From assembly GCA_018814445.1 (NCBI GenBank), contig JAHIZV010000021.1, positions 1-37,808 on the forward strand: a stretch of 37,808 nt of DNA, in the 5' to 3' direction. Shown here piece after piece: positions 5,719 to 14,971 of this stretch. The position numbers and the translations under genes were made by a program. How positions within the stretch are numbered: position 1 is the stretch's first letter; every line of letters begins with the position of its first letter. Source of the stretch: Verrucomicrobiota bacterium (GTDB taxonomy: Bacteria > Verrucomicrobiota > Kiritimatiellia > JAHIZV01). The notes under the pieces were generated by a model that ran no database searches, had not been told where the DNA came from, and saw nothing but the letters and a program-made list of their open reading frames with translations.

Positions 5719-8700
5719 TTATGGGGTGGTTTTTCGCAGGCGGTAGAAAGTTGTCGGGGTTGAGGGGGTGTTGGTTGTTATCAGGCTTTCGGACGGGGCG
5801 GTTTGTGTGCTGTTTGTTGTCCAGGGACCGTCTAGGTCTGTCGCTTGTTCTTGTGCGTATTGCAAACCTGTCTGGAGGCGGGAGTACGTAACCAGGATGT
5901 TGGGCGATGAGCGCACCATTTCGCTGATGGAGGGATAAAGGGCGGAACTCATTACGTACGACACGCCGGGGATTCCATTTACGAATACGGTGACCATGGC
6001 GTAGCCGGCGGCGGGCACAAAGGGCGATGAGGTGAAGGCTGTGGCGGAGAACTGCTCCGATGCGTCCGGCGTGAGGAAGTAGGTCTGCCCATTGTCGAGG
6101 CGGCGCCACTGGACGAGCGGATAGTCGGAAGCAGAATCCTGCGATCCGTTGCCGCCCGAGGCGCCGGAAATGCCTCTAAACTGGAAACCGGTCAGTTCGA
6201 GCTTGTCTGACGGATCGATGGAGGCGGTGACGATACCCGGCCGCCATGCCGGGGTGATGCCCAGGCCGACGTTGTAGAGTTCCGCGGGCGGAAAGAAAGG
6301 GGCGCCGCCGACCACGAGCACTTCGCCGTTGGGCAGCAGCGTGGCAGTGTGGTTTGTGCGGCCCCTGTCCATGAAGCCCGTCGCGTACCAGCGATCCATT
6401 TCGGGAACGTAAATCTGCGCATTTGTGGACGCGCCATTTCCCCCCGTGACTAACACGCGGCCGTTCGGGAGAAGTGTGGCCGTGTGAGAATGGGTTGCCT
6501 TCACGAGCGATGCGACGTTGCTCCACGCACCCGAGCTCGGGTGGTAAACCCTGGCGTTAGTGATCGGGCCGCCGAGTTCACCTCCTGCAAACAGAACCGT
6601 GCCGTTGGGCAGCAGCGTGGCGGTGTGAAGTTGGCCCTGAAAGACGCCTGCGTCTGCCCATGTGTTCGATGCAGGATCGTACATCTTGTTAAAGACAGCA
6701 TAACTGCTGCCGTCATAGCCGCCTGCGACAAGGACCTTGCCGTTCGGCAGCAAGTTGGCGGAGTGGCCAAAGCGCGCATTTCCAACGCTGCCCGCTGAGC
6801 TCCAGGTGTTGGCGGCGGGATCGTACAGCTCCGCACTATTGAGAGCAGGCGCACCAGCGTTAGTTCCGCGCCCTGCCACGACAAGGACTTTGCTGTTGGG
6901 TAATAGCGTGGCCGTGTGATCGTAGCGCCTGGTGGCGAGCGGGGCGGCATAGCTCCATGTGTTCAAGGCGGGATCGTATAGTTCTGTACTCGTTTGCACG
7001 GCCCCATCGGTTCCCCCGACAGCGAGTACCTTGCCGTTGGGCAGCAGCGTGGCCGTGTGGCGACTATGCTGGATCCCGAGGAGGCCCGTGTTGCTCCAAC
7101 TGTTCCCAGCCGGATCGTATATCTCCGGGCTGGCAGCGGTTCCGGTTCCCCCCACAACGAGGACCTTTCCATTGGGCAGCAGCGTGGATGTGTGTGTCGA
7201 GCGCGGGGTCGCGGGCAAGGGCGTGGAGCTCCAGGAACCGGGGGACGAACCATCGAACAGTTCAGTGCTCGACACGGCGATACTGTCAGTGTTCTGCCCG
7301 CCCGTAATGAGAACCTGACCGTCGAGCAGCAAGGTGGCCGTGTGATAGCTTCGTCCAACGCCCAATCCAAACGGCGCACTCCACGTGCCGGCGACGGGAT
7401 CGTACACCGCGATACTGCTGGCGCCGGACTGACTTCCTCCCGCGATCATGACGGAGCCGTTTGGCAGGAGTGTGGAGGTGTGAAACCCGCGAGCGAGCGC
7501 CAGGCCGGCGGTGCCGGACCAGCTGTTCAGATCCGGACTGTAAAGCACAGCGTTGGTCAGTGCTCCGCCGCTGTTGGAACCGCCGGCTACGAGAACTCTG
7601 CCATCGGGCAACATCGTCGCCGTATGATCGTGGCTTGCCGTCGCGAGAGGTGCCGCGGACGTCCAGATGCCGGCGCCTGCGTTGCCCGCCGGATCGAAAA
7701 GCTCCGTGCTGGTGAGTTCGTTGGGGGCCAGGTTGAACCCTCCGGCCACGAGCACTTTTCCATTGGCGAGCCGTGTGGCGGAGTGGGTGTCTCGTGCGGT
7801 GCCCATGGATGCTGTGCCGCTCCACGTGCCGGTGGCCGGATCGTAGATCTCCGCACTGGAGAGATAGCTGCCGGAATTTCCGGCGGGACCGTTTCTTCCG
7901 CCTGCGACGAGGACTTTCCCATTGGGTAAGAGGGTGGCCGAGTAGTTAATGCGTGCGGTACCCATTGATGCGGTGTTGCTCCATGTGCCGGTTGCCGGAT
8001 CGTAGAGCTCTGCACTGGAGAGAGAGGTGCTGCCGTTGGGTGTGCCGCCTGCGACGAGGACTTTGCCGTTGGGCAACATCGTCGCTGTGTGGAGGGAACG
8101 CCCGGTCGCAAGAGGGCCGGTCGGGGTCCAGACAGCCGTGAGGGGATCATACGATTCCGCGCTGGCGAGCGAAGTAGCGCCGTTGGCTCCTCCCGCGACG
8201 AGGACTTTTCCATCAGGCAGCAACGTCGAGGTATGGGACGTGCGGCCCGTCGTCATGTTGGCGGGAAGGGTGTCGATCACCATCGACCACGATGTAATAA
8301 AACCCGAATCGGTGGCGGCATCGTCTTTCACATAAAGGAACCAAGCCCCGTTCACACCGCCGGCGGCGAGGGCCGTGAGGTTCGTGCGCAGAACCGTACC
8401 CCCGGGCGGCGCTGGTTCCCCGGGCTCGTAGTCAACAGTGCGGTACGTGCCCGCGAACATTTGAGAGTTATCGGGTATTACCGTTGCGGCTGTATCGTCA
8501 AAGACGAGATCAATGAACACGTCCGCTCCATCGCCGGCATCAGAGAAGACAGCAGCATAATGCCCATTCGGCGCAACGAGGAAGACGTCCACATCATCGG
8601 GATACGTGTGGAAAAGATTCATCTTCACTCGTACGCCCATAACCGGGGCGGTGATTCCGTACACAATAGCGAACGACGGATAGGGGGATGCGTTCGAGTT

Positions 8701-8820
8701 ATCGACGATGTTAACGAAGCCGCCGGGATATTCCCGGGTGGTCGCGTCAGCACGGGGCGCAAAGGAGGCAGACGTCACAAGTAGCGCGAGCAAGGAACCG
8801 CGGATGAAGAAATTAAACAT
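5719..8820 (-). CDS. Exported P-domain / kelch-repeat protein
   Basis: 1033 aa from ATG at 8820; a GTG 9 bp upstream (8829) is an alternative start. A signal peptide is visible (FFIRGSLLALLVTSASFAPRADA). Residues about 30-190 resemble a proprotein-convertase P-domain (VKMNLFHTYPDDVDVFLVAPNG, then NGAWFLYVKDDAATDSGFITSWSM), normally a protease partner or adhesion module. About 14 kelch-like repeats of ~48-58 residues follow, each with a core like GRSLHTATMLPNGKVLVAGG plus AELYDPATGTW. They should close into beta-propellers; fourteen would fit two seven-bladed ones. The last ~190 residues contain a beta-rich module ending FYRLRKTTP, similar to the end of the GH57-like protein. No protease domain is present. 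Function is probably binding at the cell surface or outside. Confidence 0.85.
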   Translation of the reverse strand: MFNFFIRGSLLALLVTSASFAPRADATTREYPGGFVNIVDNSNASPYPSFAIVYGITAPVMGVRVKMNLFHTYPDDVDVFLVAPNGHYAAVFSDAGDGADVFIDLVFDDTAATVIPDNSQMFAGTYRTVDYEPGEPAPPGGTVLRTNLTALAAGGVNGAWFLYVKDDAATDSGFITSWSMVIDTLPANMTTGRTSHTSTLLPDGKVLVAGGANGATSLASAESYDPLTAVWTPTGPLATGRSLHTATMLPNGKVLVAGGTPNGSTSLSSAELYDPATGTWSNTASMGTARINYSATLLPNGKVLVAGGRNGPAGNSGSYLSSAEIYDPATGTWSGTASMGTARDTHSATRLANGKVLVAGGFNLAPNELTSTELFDPAGNAGAGIWTSAAPLATASHDHTATMLPDGRVLVAGGSNSGGALTNAVLYSPDLNSWSGTAGLALARGFHTSTLLPNGSVMIAGGSQSGASSIAVYDPVAGTWSAPFGLGVGRSYHTATLLLDGQVLITGGQNTDSIAVSSTELFDGSSPGSWSSTPLPATPRSTHTSTLLPNGKVLVVGGTGTAASPEIYDPAGNSWSNTGLLGIQHSRHTATLLPNGKVLAVGGTDGAVQTSTELYDPALNTWSYAAPLATRRYDHTATLLPNSKVLVVAGRGTNAGAPALNSAELYDPAANTWSSAGSVGNARFGHSANLLPNGKVLVAGGYDGSSYAVFNKMYDPASNTWADAGVFQGQLHTATLLPNGTVLFAGGELGGPITNARVYHPSSGAWSNVASLVKATHSHTATLLPNGRVLVTGGNGASTNAQIYVPEMDRWYATGFMDRGRTNHTATLLPNGEVLVVGGAPFFPPAELYNVGLGITPAWRPGIVTASIDPSDKLELTGFQFRGISGASGGNGSQDSASDYPLVQWRRLDNGQTYFLTPDASEQFSATAFTSSPFVPAAGYAMVTVFVNGIPGVSYVMSSALYPSISEMVRSSPNILVTYSRLQTGLQYAQEQATDLDGPWTTNSTQTAPSESLITTNTPSTPTTFYRLRKTTP

Positions 8821-8938
8821 CGTGACCACAAAGGCTGAGGTACTGGTTGACTGTATTCAGTTCAACCCGGCTGAGCATCTTTGCGGAGTCGTGCGGAAAA
8901 GAAGACATACCACCTAACTAATGGTACAGGTCAATATT

Positions 8939-8962
8939 CCTTGTTTTTCTCAAAAATCAAGG
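8939..8962. promoter_or_regulatory. Hairpin upstream of the kelch gene
   Basis: CCTTG-TTTTT, a CTC loop, then AAAAA-T-CAAGG forms a near-perfect 10-bp dyad, 119 bp before the kelch start and after rdgB on the same strand. It could be a weak bidirectional terminator or an operator. The 244-bp gap holds no other structure apart from a short TTCGTGTTCATTCGTGG repeat. Confidence 0.4.
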
Positions 8963-9073
8963 GACGGGAGGGTGAAACCTGTGCGGTTCCAACCTTCTTC
9001 ACGTCGATTCGTGTTCATTCGTGGTTCCAGATGCCTTCGGCATAACATCGAAGGGAGGAAGCAGACCGGGGGA

Positions 9074-9679
9074 CTAAGGACCAAGAGTCAGGGACCTGAG
9101 CGTATCTGCCCACTGTTCGTGGGCTTTCTGCAGAGCCCTTCCTCTATGCGAGATCGCGTGTTTCTCCTCGGGGGGGAGTTCGGCGAAGGTTTGGGTTTTT
9201 CCTTCGGGGATGAAGAGGGGGTCGTAGCCGAATCCCTGATCTCCTTTCGGGTAGAAGTCTATGAGTCCTTCGCATTTGGCTTCGACGGTTTTCACGTTTC
9301 CGTCGGGATCTGAAAGGGCAACGACGCAGCGGAATCTTGCCGTTCTGTTCTCTACGCCGGCGAGCGCTATGAGGAGTTTGGCGTTGTTGGCGTCGTAGTC
9401 GACGGGTTCGCCTGCGAAGCGGGCGGAGTAGACTCCGGGTTCGCCGCCGAGGGCGTCGACTTCGAGGCCTGAGTCGTCTGCCATAGCCCACAGGCCGGAG
9501 TTCTTCGCCATCGCTACGGCCTTCTTGATGGCGTTGCCTTCGAAGGTGTCCTTGTCCTCTTCGACGTCAGGGAGATCGGAGAAGTCCAGGGCGGTTACTA
9601 CTTCGAGGCCGGGGACGTTGAAGATCTGGAGGATCTCCTCGGCTTTGTGTCGGTTCCTGGTGGCTATCAGTAATTTCAT
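9074..9679 (-). CDS. rdgB: XTP/dITP pyrophosphatase (HAM1/RdgB)
   Basis: 201 aa, full length. It hydrolyses non-canonical purine nucleotides (ITP, dITP, XTP) to monophosphates, keeping them out of DNA and RNA. Family motifs are all visible: ATRNRHKAEEI at the N-terminus (substrate loop), the central DDSGLEVDALGGEPGVYSAR, GFGYDPLFIP near residue 150, and the C-terminal ISHRGRAL. The start ATG at 9679 begins directly with MKLLIATRN, as expected. Upstream is a heptad-repeat gap, so it probably has its own promoter. Cytoplasmic housekeeping enzyme between two large exported proteins. Confidence 0.95.
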   Translation of the reverse strand: MKLLIATRNRHKAEEILQIFNVPGLEVVTALDFSDLPDVEEDKDTFEGNAIKKAVAMAKNSGLWAMADDSGLEVDALGGEPGVYSARFAGEPVDYDANNAKLLIALAGVENRTARFRCVVALSDPDGNVKTVEAKCEGLIDFYPKGDQGFGYDPLFIPEGKTQTFAELPPEEKHAISHRGRALQKAHEQWADTLRSLTLGP

Positions 9680-9692
9680 GGGGCGAGTTTAG

Positions 9693-9726
9693 GGTCCAAA
9701 GGCCGAGGTCCAAAGTCCAAAGTTCC
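9693..9726. repeat. Heptad tandem repeat (GGTCCAA-type)
   Basis: Adjacent 7-bp units GGTCCAA, AGGCCGA, GGTCCAA, AGTCCAA, AGTTCCG directly before rdgB (minus strand). Same unit family as at 5341, 16739, 18017 and 19505. The rest of 9727-9932 holds short CACGAAA-type repeats and no gene. Confidence 0.75.
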
Positions 9727-9932
9727 GCCCCGCAGAAGCAGAGGGGGGAACCACTGATGGACACCGATTCACACTGATGTTTTCTGGCTGGCCGGCATTG
9801 CCCGAAGAGGTTGCCCACGAAACACACGAAAGGGCGCGAAATTTTGGATTAGCGGGTTGCCCCACAGAGCCACCCGAAGAGGAGAACGACTGCCGCACTC
9901 GCATTCTCGCCTACCGAGCCGTGACGGCGTGT

Positions 9933-12900
9933 CTAGGGCACAAGCTGTATCCGGTAGTTCCTCGCGCCGTTAGCGGGGGCTCCTCCTGTCAGCGTGAAGT
10001 CGTCTGTGAAGGTTTCTGTTGAGCCTATGCCTGGTGCTACACCGGTTTCGGTTCTCTTTGTTGCTTCGATGAAGTTGGCTGTATCTATCAGGTTGTCTTT
10101 GTATTGAACGGAGTACTTCTTGCCCCCTACGGACAGCCAGGTCACGGTTGGATAGGTGCCGGAATAATCGACTACACTTACCGCGAGCATGGATGCGCCG
10201 CTGAAGGGGTCGGTGCCCAGGAGGAATTCGTAGAAGTTACTGAACCCGTCGAAGTCGTTGTCGGCGCCGACCATCGCATTGGTCTTACCGCCGAAGTAGC
10301 GCACTTCCCAGGCGTCGGGAATGCCGTCGCCGTCTGTGTCCTTGTTCGGAAGTGTAACTTCGAGAGCGGTCAGTGTGACGAACGAGAACGCGAAGTTGTT
10401 GAACGCGTCGCGCGGAGCGTTGTTGGTCGCGGTGAGGCCGAGGTAGTTGCCGGAGAGATAGCGGTCAACCCCGTTGGTTCCGTCACTCAGGATAAGACCC
10501 GAAACGTAGAGATTGGTGACATCGTTCACGTCCGCCGCGCCCAGTCCGGCCCACGGGATATAGGCTTCCCATCGATCGGTCTGACGGTTTCCGTCGATAT
10601 CAATGCCTCCCGTCGCATTCGTTCCCGATCCGTCGAACTGAGACAGCGCGGAGTTCGTGATCGTCTCGAAGGATCCTGATTTCGCGAGCGAGAAGATGCC
10701 CTGACCCATGTTGTACCCGTTGCCGAGGCCGAACGTGGGGTATGTCGCGTCGCCCCATTCGTCTCCGACGAGAATGGCCACGTCGGCGGCCGGACTCAGC
10801 CAGACGTTGTGGAGGTAATCCAGGCCCTGCGGTTCACCGCTCAGGTTCCAGAGGTTGTTCGCATCGTTCGTCAGCGTGTTGAGGCTGAGGAAAATTACGA
10901 TCGCGTTGTTGTCGCCGGAGACGTTGCAGCCAAGACCGCCGATATAGAAGTTCGTGTCGTCGTAGTTGACATAGACGGACCCGAAACTGCCGAACCCGCC
11001 CTGATCGGTTGTGACGGCTCCGCCGCCGGAGCGGTTGAGGTCGAACGCATCGTCGGTGTGGTTCTGATCGGCAGGAGGATCGTCGGTCACGACGGGACTG
11101 CCTTGGACAAGAGTGATCAACTGGGTGACGATCTGGCTGCAGTTGGAGACGATCACGGACCAGTCATTTCCGCCGTTGTTGTCCCATGTTCCGCTGCCGT
11201 TATTGAACGCGACGTTCATCTCTTCCGTGCCGGGATCGAGCGCGTAGACGTAGGACCAGGAACCCGTGCCGCTGGAGGTCATTGCCGGATCCGGCGTGAC
11301 GACGTCCTGCCAGGTGTCGTGGCCGACATGCGCGGAGACCGTTCCCGCGTCTTTGAGCGGACCGGTGCCGGGCAGATAGGTGATAGTCACGTCATCGCAT
11401 CCGGTAGGCGCAGGAGGATCAAAGACGACAGACGGGGACACGTTGCCGGTCGAGCAGGAAGTGATTGGAACGATCCACGGATCGGTGTCACCGTCGGTCG
11501 TGCCCGCGCCGTCATGGAAGTAGAAAACGCCGTTTGTCTTACCGTCGGGGATGACCACCGTGTACGTCCACACGCCGTTCGTGAAATGCATATCCGGGGC
11601 GATGGGGGTTTGAATGGGTTGCCACTGGATCTGCACTTTGACCGGGGACTTGTTACTGAGCGGGCCGCCGACGGGGTCGTACGTGATCATGAGGTCGTCG
11701 CAGTCTTCCGGATTTTCGGGGGAGAATGTCGCAGGCTCATTGCAGTCAGCGACCGCAACGTTCCAGTTTGCGCCACCCTTGTCGTCCCAGAGGCCCGAAC
11801 CGTTGTTCACAGCGACGTTGATCTGCTGGGCTCCGCGCGGGATCGAGTAGACGTAGGACCACGATCCGGTTCCGCTGTCGGTCATCAGCGGGTCGGGTGA
11901 AATCACATCATGCCATCCGTCGTGACCGACGTGGAGGTAGACATTTGCGGCTGACTGAAGGGCCCCTTCGTTCGGGAGGTACGTGATCGTGAGATCGACG
12001 CATCCGTCCGGCGAGGCGGGATCGAACACGACGTCGGAAGGGACGAGGAACGAGCAGGGGTCGATATTGAAAGACCAGTTTGAACCATCGTTATCGTCCG
12101 TGGTCGCGCCGCCGTTATCGAAGTAGAACTCGCCGCCTGTCGCTGAGGCGGGAATGGAGCTGGTGGCAATCCACAGGTTGCCGCTGATGTTCGCCATCGT
12201 GTTCGTTTCGGATGTAGCCCAGTTGTTGAACGTGATCTTCAGGTTCACCGGGCTCACGCCATCGAGCGGACGACTGGCGGCATTATACGTGATGACCACA
12301 TCCTCGCAGTCCTCGGGAACAGCGGGTGAGATCGTGACCGGCGAACTGCCGCCCTCGCTGCCGACGTAGACGTGCTGGATATCCGTCTTCTTCACGTTGC
12401 CGTACGCGTCGTAGGCCTCGATGTAATAATCCAGCAGGACGTTGTTGAAGCCGGTGATCTTGAACCAGTACTGATCGGCCGTGTACGAACTGCCTGTGCC
12501 GTCGTCGGGCATGATGAAGAAGTTGATTTCCGGGTCGCTGAAGAAGTTGCCCTCGAAGAGACTGTGATCGCGTTTGTTCATCTCGTAACTGATCCAGCCT
12601 CCGACCGAGGACCCGCCGGCGTACGTCTCGTTATCGTTGTTGCTGAGGGGATTGAAGCCGTCGTTATCCACGCGGACTTTCAGCGTCACATTCGTCACGC
12701 CGGAAACGTCCGATGCGAAAGTCCAGACGTACCAGCCGTTGGTATTGACCCAGAACTTGTAACCGTAGGCCGAGCCGTAATTCGTCGTGCCGGGATTGTA
12801 CGGGTAGCGCTGAGGGATGAAGACCGTCGGACCTGTTTCATCATTTGACGCGAGAGGGTAGGAAGCGAACACGTTGCGCGCGTATGGAACGGCGGTGTTG

Positions 12901-14486
12901 CAGGCGAGTGTCTGCTTCACTTCCATGTCGATGGATTTGCCGTAGTACATGTAACCGCTGGTCATCGACGGCAGGAAGAAGTGCCACGCGAGTTCCGCGT
13001 CGTTTGCGCCGTTGTCACTGCCGTTCCACGCGACCGGCTCCTGGATCTTCCCGGTCGTGAGCGGGCCCACGTTGTCTTCCCATATCTGCTGGGCGGTGCT
13101 TATGTAGTTCTGCGCGCCCATGATGACGGCCCAGTTGCGAAAGTCTTCAGACCAGCCGTTTTCGATGTCCGCGAAAGTCGACGGATCGGTGTAGTCGTAT
13201 TCGGGGGCGTTCCGGTCGCGCTGTGGATACCAGAGCCAGTTCCAGAACTGCGGATGACCCCAGTCGCTTTCCGCGTTGAACCACGAGCCGTCCTCGACAT
13301 GCACGATGTCGCTTTCAGGCGGAGGATTCTCATCGAGGAACGTCTGGATCGTAGTGGGACGGTAACCGGAAGAGGCTGCGCTTCCCGCGAAGTTCGGAAC
13401 GGCTTCGAGGTAGTAGCTGTAGCCTCCGCCCCAGGCGTTGTCGCCGTCATGAGAGAACAGCGCGAGACAGGGCTGGGAGTAGTTCGCGTAGGAATTGATC
13501 GTGTGGAGAATATCGATGCCCTGCGGGCTGTAACCGTCGCGGTAACTGCCGAGATCCGTCATCGGGACGATGATGATCTTCTTCTCAACGCCGGTATCCG
13601 GGTCGACATATTTGGCGCGATGGGCTTGGAACGAGAAAGGAATCGATTCTGTTGACCCGCGTCCATCGATTTCGCCTGAGAACCAGCCTCCGCTGTTGGG
13701 CGCGTTAATCTGGTCGGCCTTGTTGGGCCAATCGTAGACGCCTTTGCCGTGAAGCTGGACGTAATTCGGATGGGTGCGGGAGAGGTGGTGGTTGGGGACG
13801 ATGACCCACTCATAGCCGGCGTCGACCAACTGATCAATCACGCGGATTGAAAAGGTTTCCTCGGCGCAGCGGAAGCCTTTTGGATGATCCGAGAGATCCG
13901 AGTTTCCGTTCCATGCTTTGTACCAGCCCTGCTTATTGATCGCGATTTCCATCGCCAGTGCGTCTTTATCGATCAATGGAGCAAGCGCGTGATGGTACGT
14001 AAAACCCAAGGGCTCCAGTTTCCGTTTGCTCCTTGTCGTCGTCCAGCCCATGGCCTCCTGGATGCTCGAGTTCCATGTGGGGGAGTATCCCAGCGAGTAG
14101 CTGTTGCCGAGGCTTTGGATGTTCTCGTAGAGACAGCCGGAGTAGGACATCTGGGCGCCCCCGTCGGGTTGCCCCATCGCGGACACGCAGTCCTTCGCGC
14201 GGTACTGGTAGATCGCGACGCGGTCATCTTTGCCGAAGATATCCGCGATGTTATTCTCAGGGTGACCGGGATAGACCGAACTGCCGGTGAGATGCTCCTG
14301 CGCGAACATGTAGCGGTTCTGCGAGCCGTTCTTCTCGGGCCAGTAGTTGGGCTGCTGGAGGTGCCAGAGATAGGTTGAGTAGACCTTGTATGCGCCGGCT
14401 TCGGCTTGGGGTGCAACGATGGCGAAAAGGGAGATGAAGAGACACGAAAGAAGGACGATTGCCGTCCCGCGGATCAGTTTGCCCAT
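9933..14486 (-). CDS. Large secreted GH57-like glycosidase with four CBM-like modules
   Basis: 1517 aa from ATG at 14486, chosen because GGAAAGG lies 7 bp upstream; the frame opens 13 codons earlier. A signal peptide is clear (GTAIVLLSCLFISLFAIVAPQAEA). Residues about 30-560 resemble glycoside hydrolase family 57, amylopullulanase-like: WHLQQPNYWPE near 38 (HxHQP-like motif) and ALFSHDGDNAWGGG near 345 (cf. DGENxW). A beta-sandwich follows. Four ~100-residue modules alternate A-B-A-B (about 695-1100); the B modules carry NNGSGLWDDKGGANW, the pattern of CBM25/26 starch-binding domains. Then a DOMON/CBM9-like domain (about 1115-1360), a DTDGDGIPDAWE calcium-loop region (about 1375), and a C-terminal module ending NYRIQLVP. 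Likely an extracellular alpha-glucan enzyme; the exact substrate is unproven. Confidence 0.75.
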   Translation of the reverse strand: MGKLIRGTAIVLLSCLFISLFAIVAPQAEAGAYKVYSTYLWHLQQPNYWPEKNGSQNRYMFAQEHLTGSSVYPGHPENNIADIFGKDDRVAIYQYRAKDCVSAMGQPDGGAQMSYSGCLYENIQSLGNSYSLGYSPTWNSSIQEAMGWTTTRSKRKLEPLGFTYHHALAPLIDKDALAMEIAINKQGWYKAWNGNSDLSDHPKGFRCAEETFSIRVIDQLVDAGYEWVIVPNHHLSRTHPNYVQLHGKGVYDWPNKADQINAPNSGGWFSGEIDGRGSTESIPFSFQAHRAKYVDPDTGVEKKIIIVPMTDLGSYRDGYSPQGIDILHTINSYANYSQPCLALFSHDGDNAWGGGYSYYLEAVPNFAGSAASSGYRPTTIQTFLDENPPPESDIVHVEDGSWFNAESDWGHPQFWNWLWYPQRDRNAPEYDYTDPSTFADIENGWSEDFRNWAVIMGAQNYISTAQQIWEDNVGPLTTGKIQEPVAWNGSDNGANDAELAWHFFLPSMTSGYMYYGKSIDMEVKQTLACNTAVPYARNVFASYPLASNDETGPTVFIPQRYPYNPGTTNYGSAYGYKFWVNTNGWYVWTFASDVSGVTNVTLKVRVDNDGFNPLSNNDNETYAGGSSVGGWISYEMNKRDHSLFEGNFFSDPEINFFIMPDDGTGSSYTADQYWFKITGFNNVLLDYYIEAYDAYGNVKKTDIQHVYVGSEGGSSPVTISPAVPEDCEDVVITYNAASRPLDGVSPVNLKITFNNWATSETNTMANISGNLWIATSSIPASATGGEFYFDNGGATTDDNDGSNWSFNIDPCSFLVPSDVVFDPASPDGCVDLTITYLPNEGALQSAANVYLHVGHDGWHDVISPDPLMTDSGTGSWSYVYSIPRGAQQINVAVNNGSGLWDDKGGANWNVAVADCNEPATFSPENPEDCDDLMITYDPVGGPLSNKSPVKVQIQWQPIQTPIAPDMHFTNGVWTYTVVIPDGKTNGVFYFHDGAGTTDGDTDPWIVPITSCSTGNVSPSVVFDPPAPTGCDDVTITYLPGTGPLKDAGTVSAHVGHDTWQDVVTPDPAMTSSGTGSWSYVYALDPGTEEMNVAFNNGSGTWDNNGGNDWSVIVSNCSQIVTQLITLVQGSPVVTDDPPADQNHTDDAFDLNRSGGGAVTTDQGGFGSFGSVYVNYDDTNFYIGGLGCNVSGDNNAIVIFLSLNTLTNDANNLWNLSGEPQGLDYLHNVWLSPAADVAILVGDEWGDATYPTFGLGNGYNMGQGIFSLAKSGSFETITNSALSQFDGSGTNATGGIDIDGNRQTDRWEAYIPWAGLGAADVNDVTNLYVSGLILSDGTNGVDRYLSGNYLGLTATNNAPRDAFNNFAFSFVTLTALEVTLPNKDTDGDGIPDAWEVRYFGGKTNAMVGADNDFDGFSNFYEFLLGTDPFSGASMLAVSVVDYSGTYPTVTWLSVGGKKYSVQYKDNLIDTANFIEATKRTETGVAPGIGSTETFTDDFTLTGGAPANGARNYRIQLVP

Positions 14487-14582
14487 AAGAAGCCCTTTCC
14501 GGCGTGTGGTGAAACGGTTAAGCAATTATACGTAAATCGTTACACTTTACCAGTTCATTTGTTTAGTGCTTGAATGTTTTAT

Positions 14583-14720
14583 CGTCGCGAGGAACGAAGT
14601 GACGAAGTTCACCCCGCGCTTTGCGGGGCAATCCAGTTCTGGCAGCGCAGGATCGGCGTAAAACGTCACTCTGGCCTGCAATATCTGGATCGCCGCGTCG
14701 TTTTCACTCCTCGCGATGAC
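14583..14720. repeat. MITE-like element with CGTCGCGAGGA ends
   Basis: About 138 bp bounded by imperfect inverted ends, CGTCGCGAGGA at 14583 and TCCTCGCGATGAC ending at 14720. Inner inverted parts (GCAATCCAG / CTGGATCGCC) and a CCCCGCGCTTTGCGGGG hairpin are present. The 'GTCGCGAGGAACGAAGTGACGAAG' style matches a common dispersed bacterial intergenic repeat (recollection). Non-coding. Confidence 0.6.
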
Positions 14721-14761
14721 ATCTGTGCCATAGGAGCGGCCCATTATGGAGATGTTCATGA

Positions 14762-14793
14762 ATGTACATTTATCCACATTTTGTGGTGTACAT
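14762..14793. promoter_or_regulatory. Long inverted repeat (ATGTACA ... TGTACAT)
   Basis: ATGTACA (14762-14768) and CCACA (14774-14778) pair with TGTGG (14782-14786) and TGTACAT (14787-14793), with one 5-base bulge. It is a possible operator or cruciform. A perfect 12-bp palindrome, CCTATATATAGG, follows at 14805-14816. Confidence 0.45.
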
Positions 14794-14881
14794 GTAGCGC
14801 CTATCCTATATATAGGGATGTGGAAGGCATAAACCTCTCAAACCTATACAGGGCTTGACGTTGACGTGACTTCCAACAAGC

Positions 14882-14934
14882 CAGGTTGGGCCGACTCAAC
14901 CTGATAACCGGGCGGGTTCATGTGGGTGGAACCC
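14882..14934 (+). promoter_or_regulatory. Two-hairpin leader before the PUR-domain gene
   Basis: Stem 1: CAGGTTG (14882-14888) with CAACCTG (14897-14903). Stem 2: GGGTTC (14914-14919) with GAACCC (14929-14934). Both are perfect and lie 38-90 bases before the GTG start, so they would be in the mRNA leader if transcription starts near the CTATACAG/TTGACG stretch (~14845-14865). No known riboswitch is recognised. It could mediate binding of the RNA-binding protein to its own message. Confidence 0.4.
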
Positions 14935-14971
14935 ATAGAGATGGGCAGAAACAGATTGGGAGGGCAGGGCC

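Larger units (their letters stand above)
14487..14971. other. Gene-free regulatory and repeat gap between divergent genes
   Basis: 485 bp between the GH57-like gene (minus) and the PUR-domain gene (plus). It holds a MITE-like element, a long inverted repeat, a perfect 12-bp palindrome and two leader hairpins, each listed separately. No protein is supported here. Confidence 0.7.

Noticed and set aside
6994-7929. 311-codon open frame on the + strand opposite the kelch gene
   Set aside because: It is an antisense shadow created by the repetitive, GC-rich kelch repeats; its sequence is Arg/Gly-rich without domains.
10809-11900. 363-codon open frame on the + strand opposite the GH57-like gene
   Set aside because: Antisense shadow: composition is Val/Arg/Asp-rich as expected from the reverse of the CBM-like modules, with no recognisable motif.
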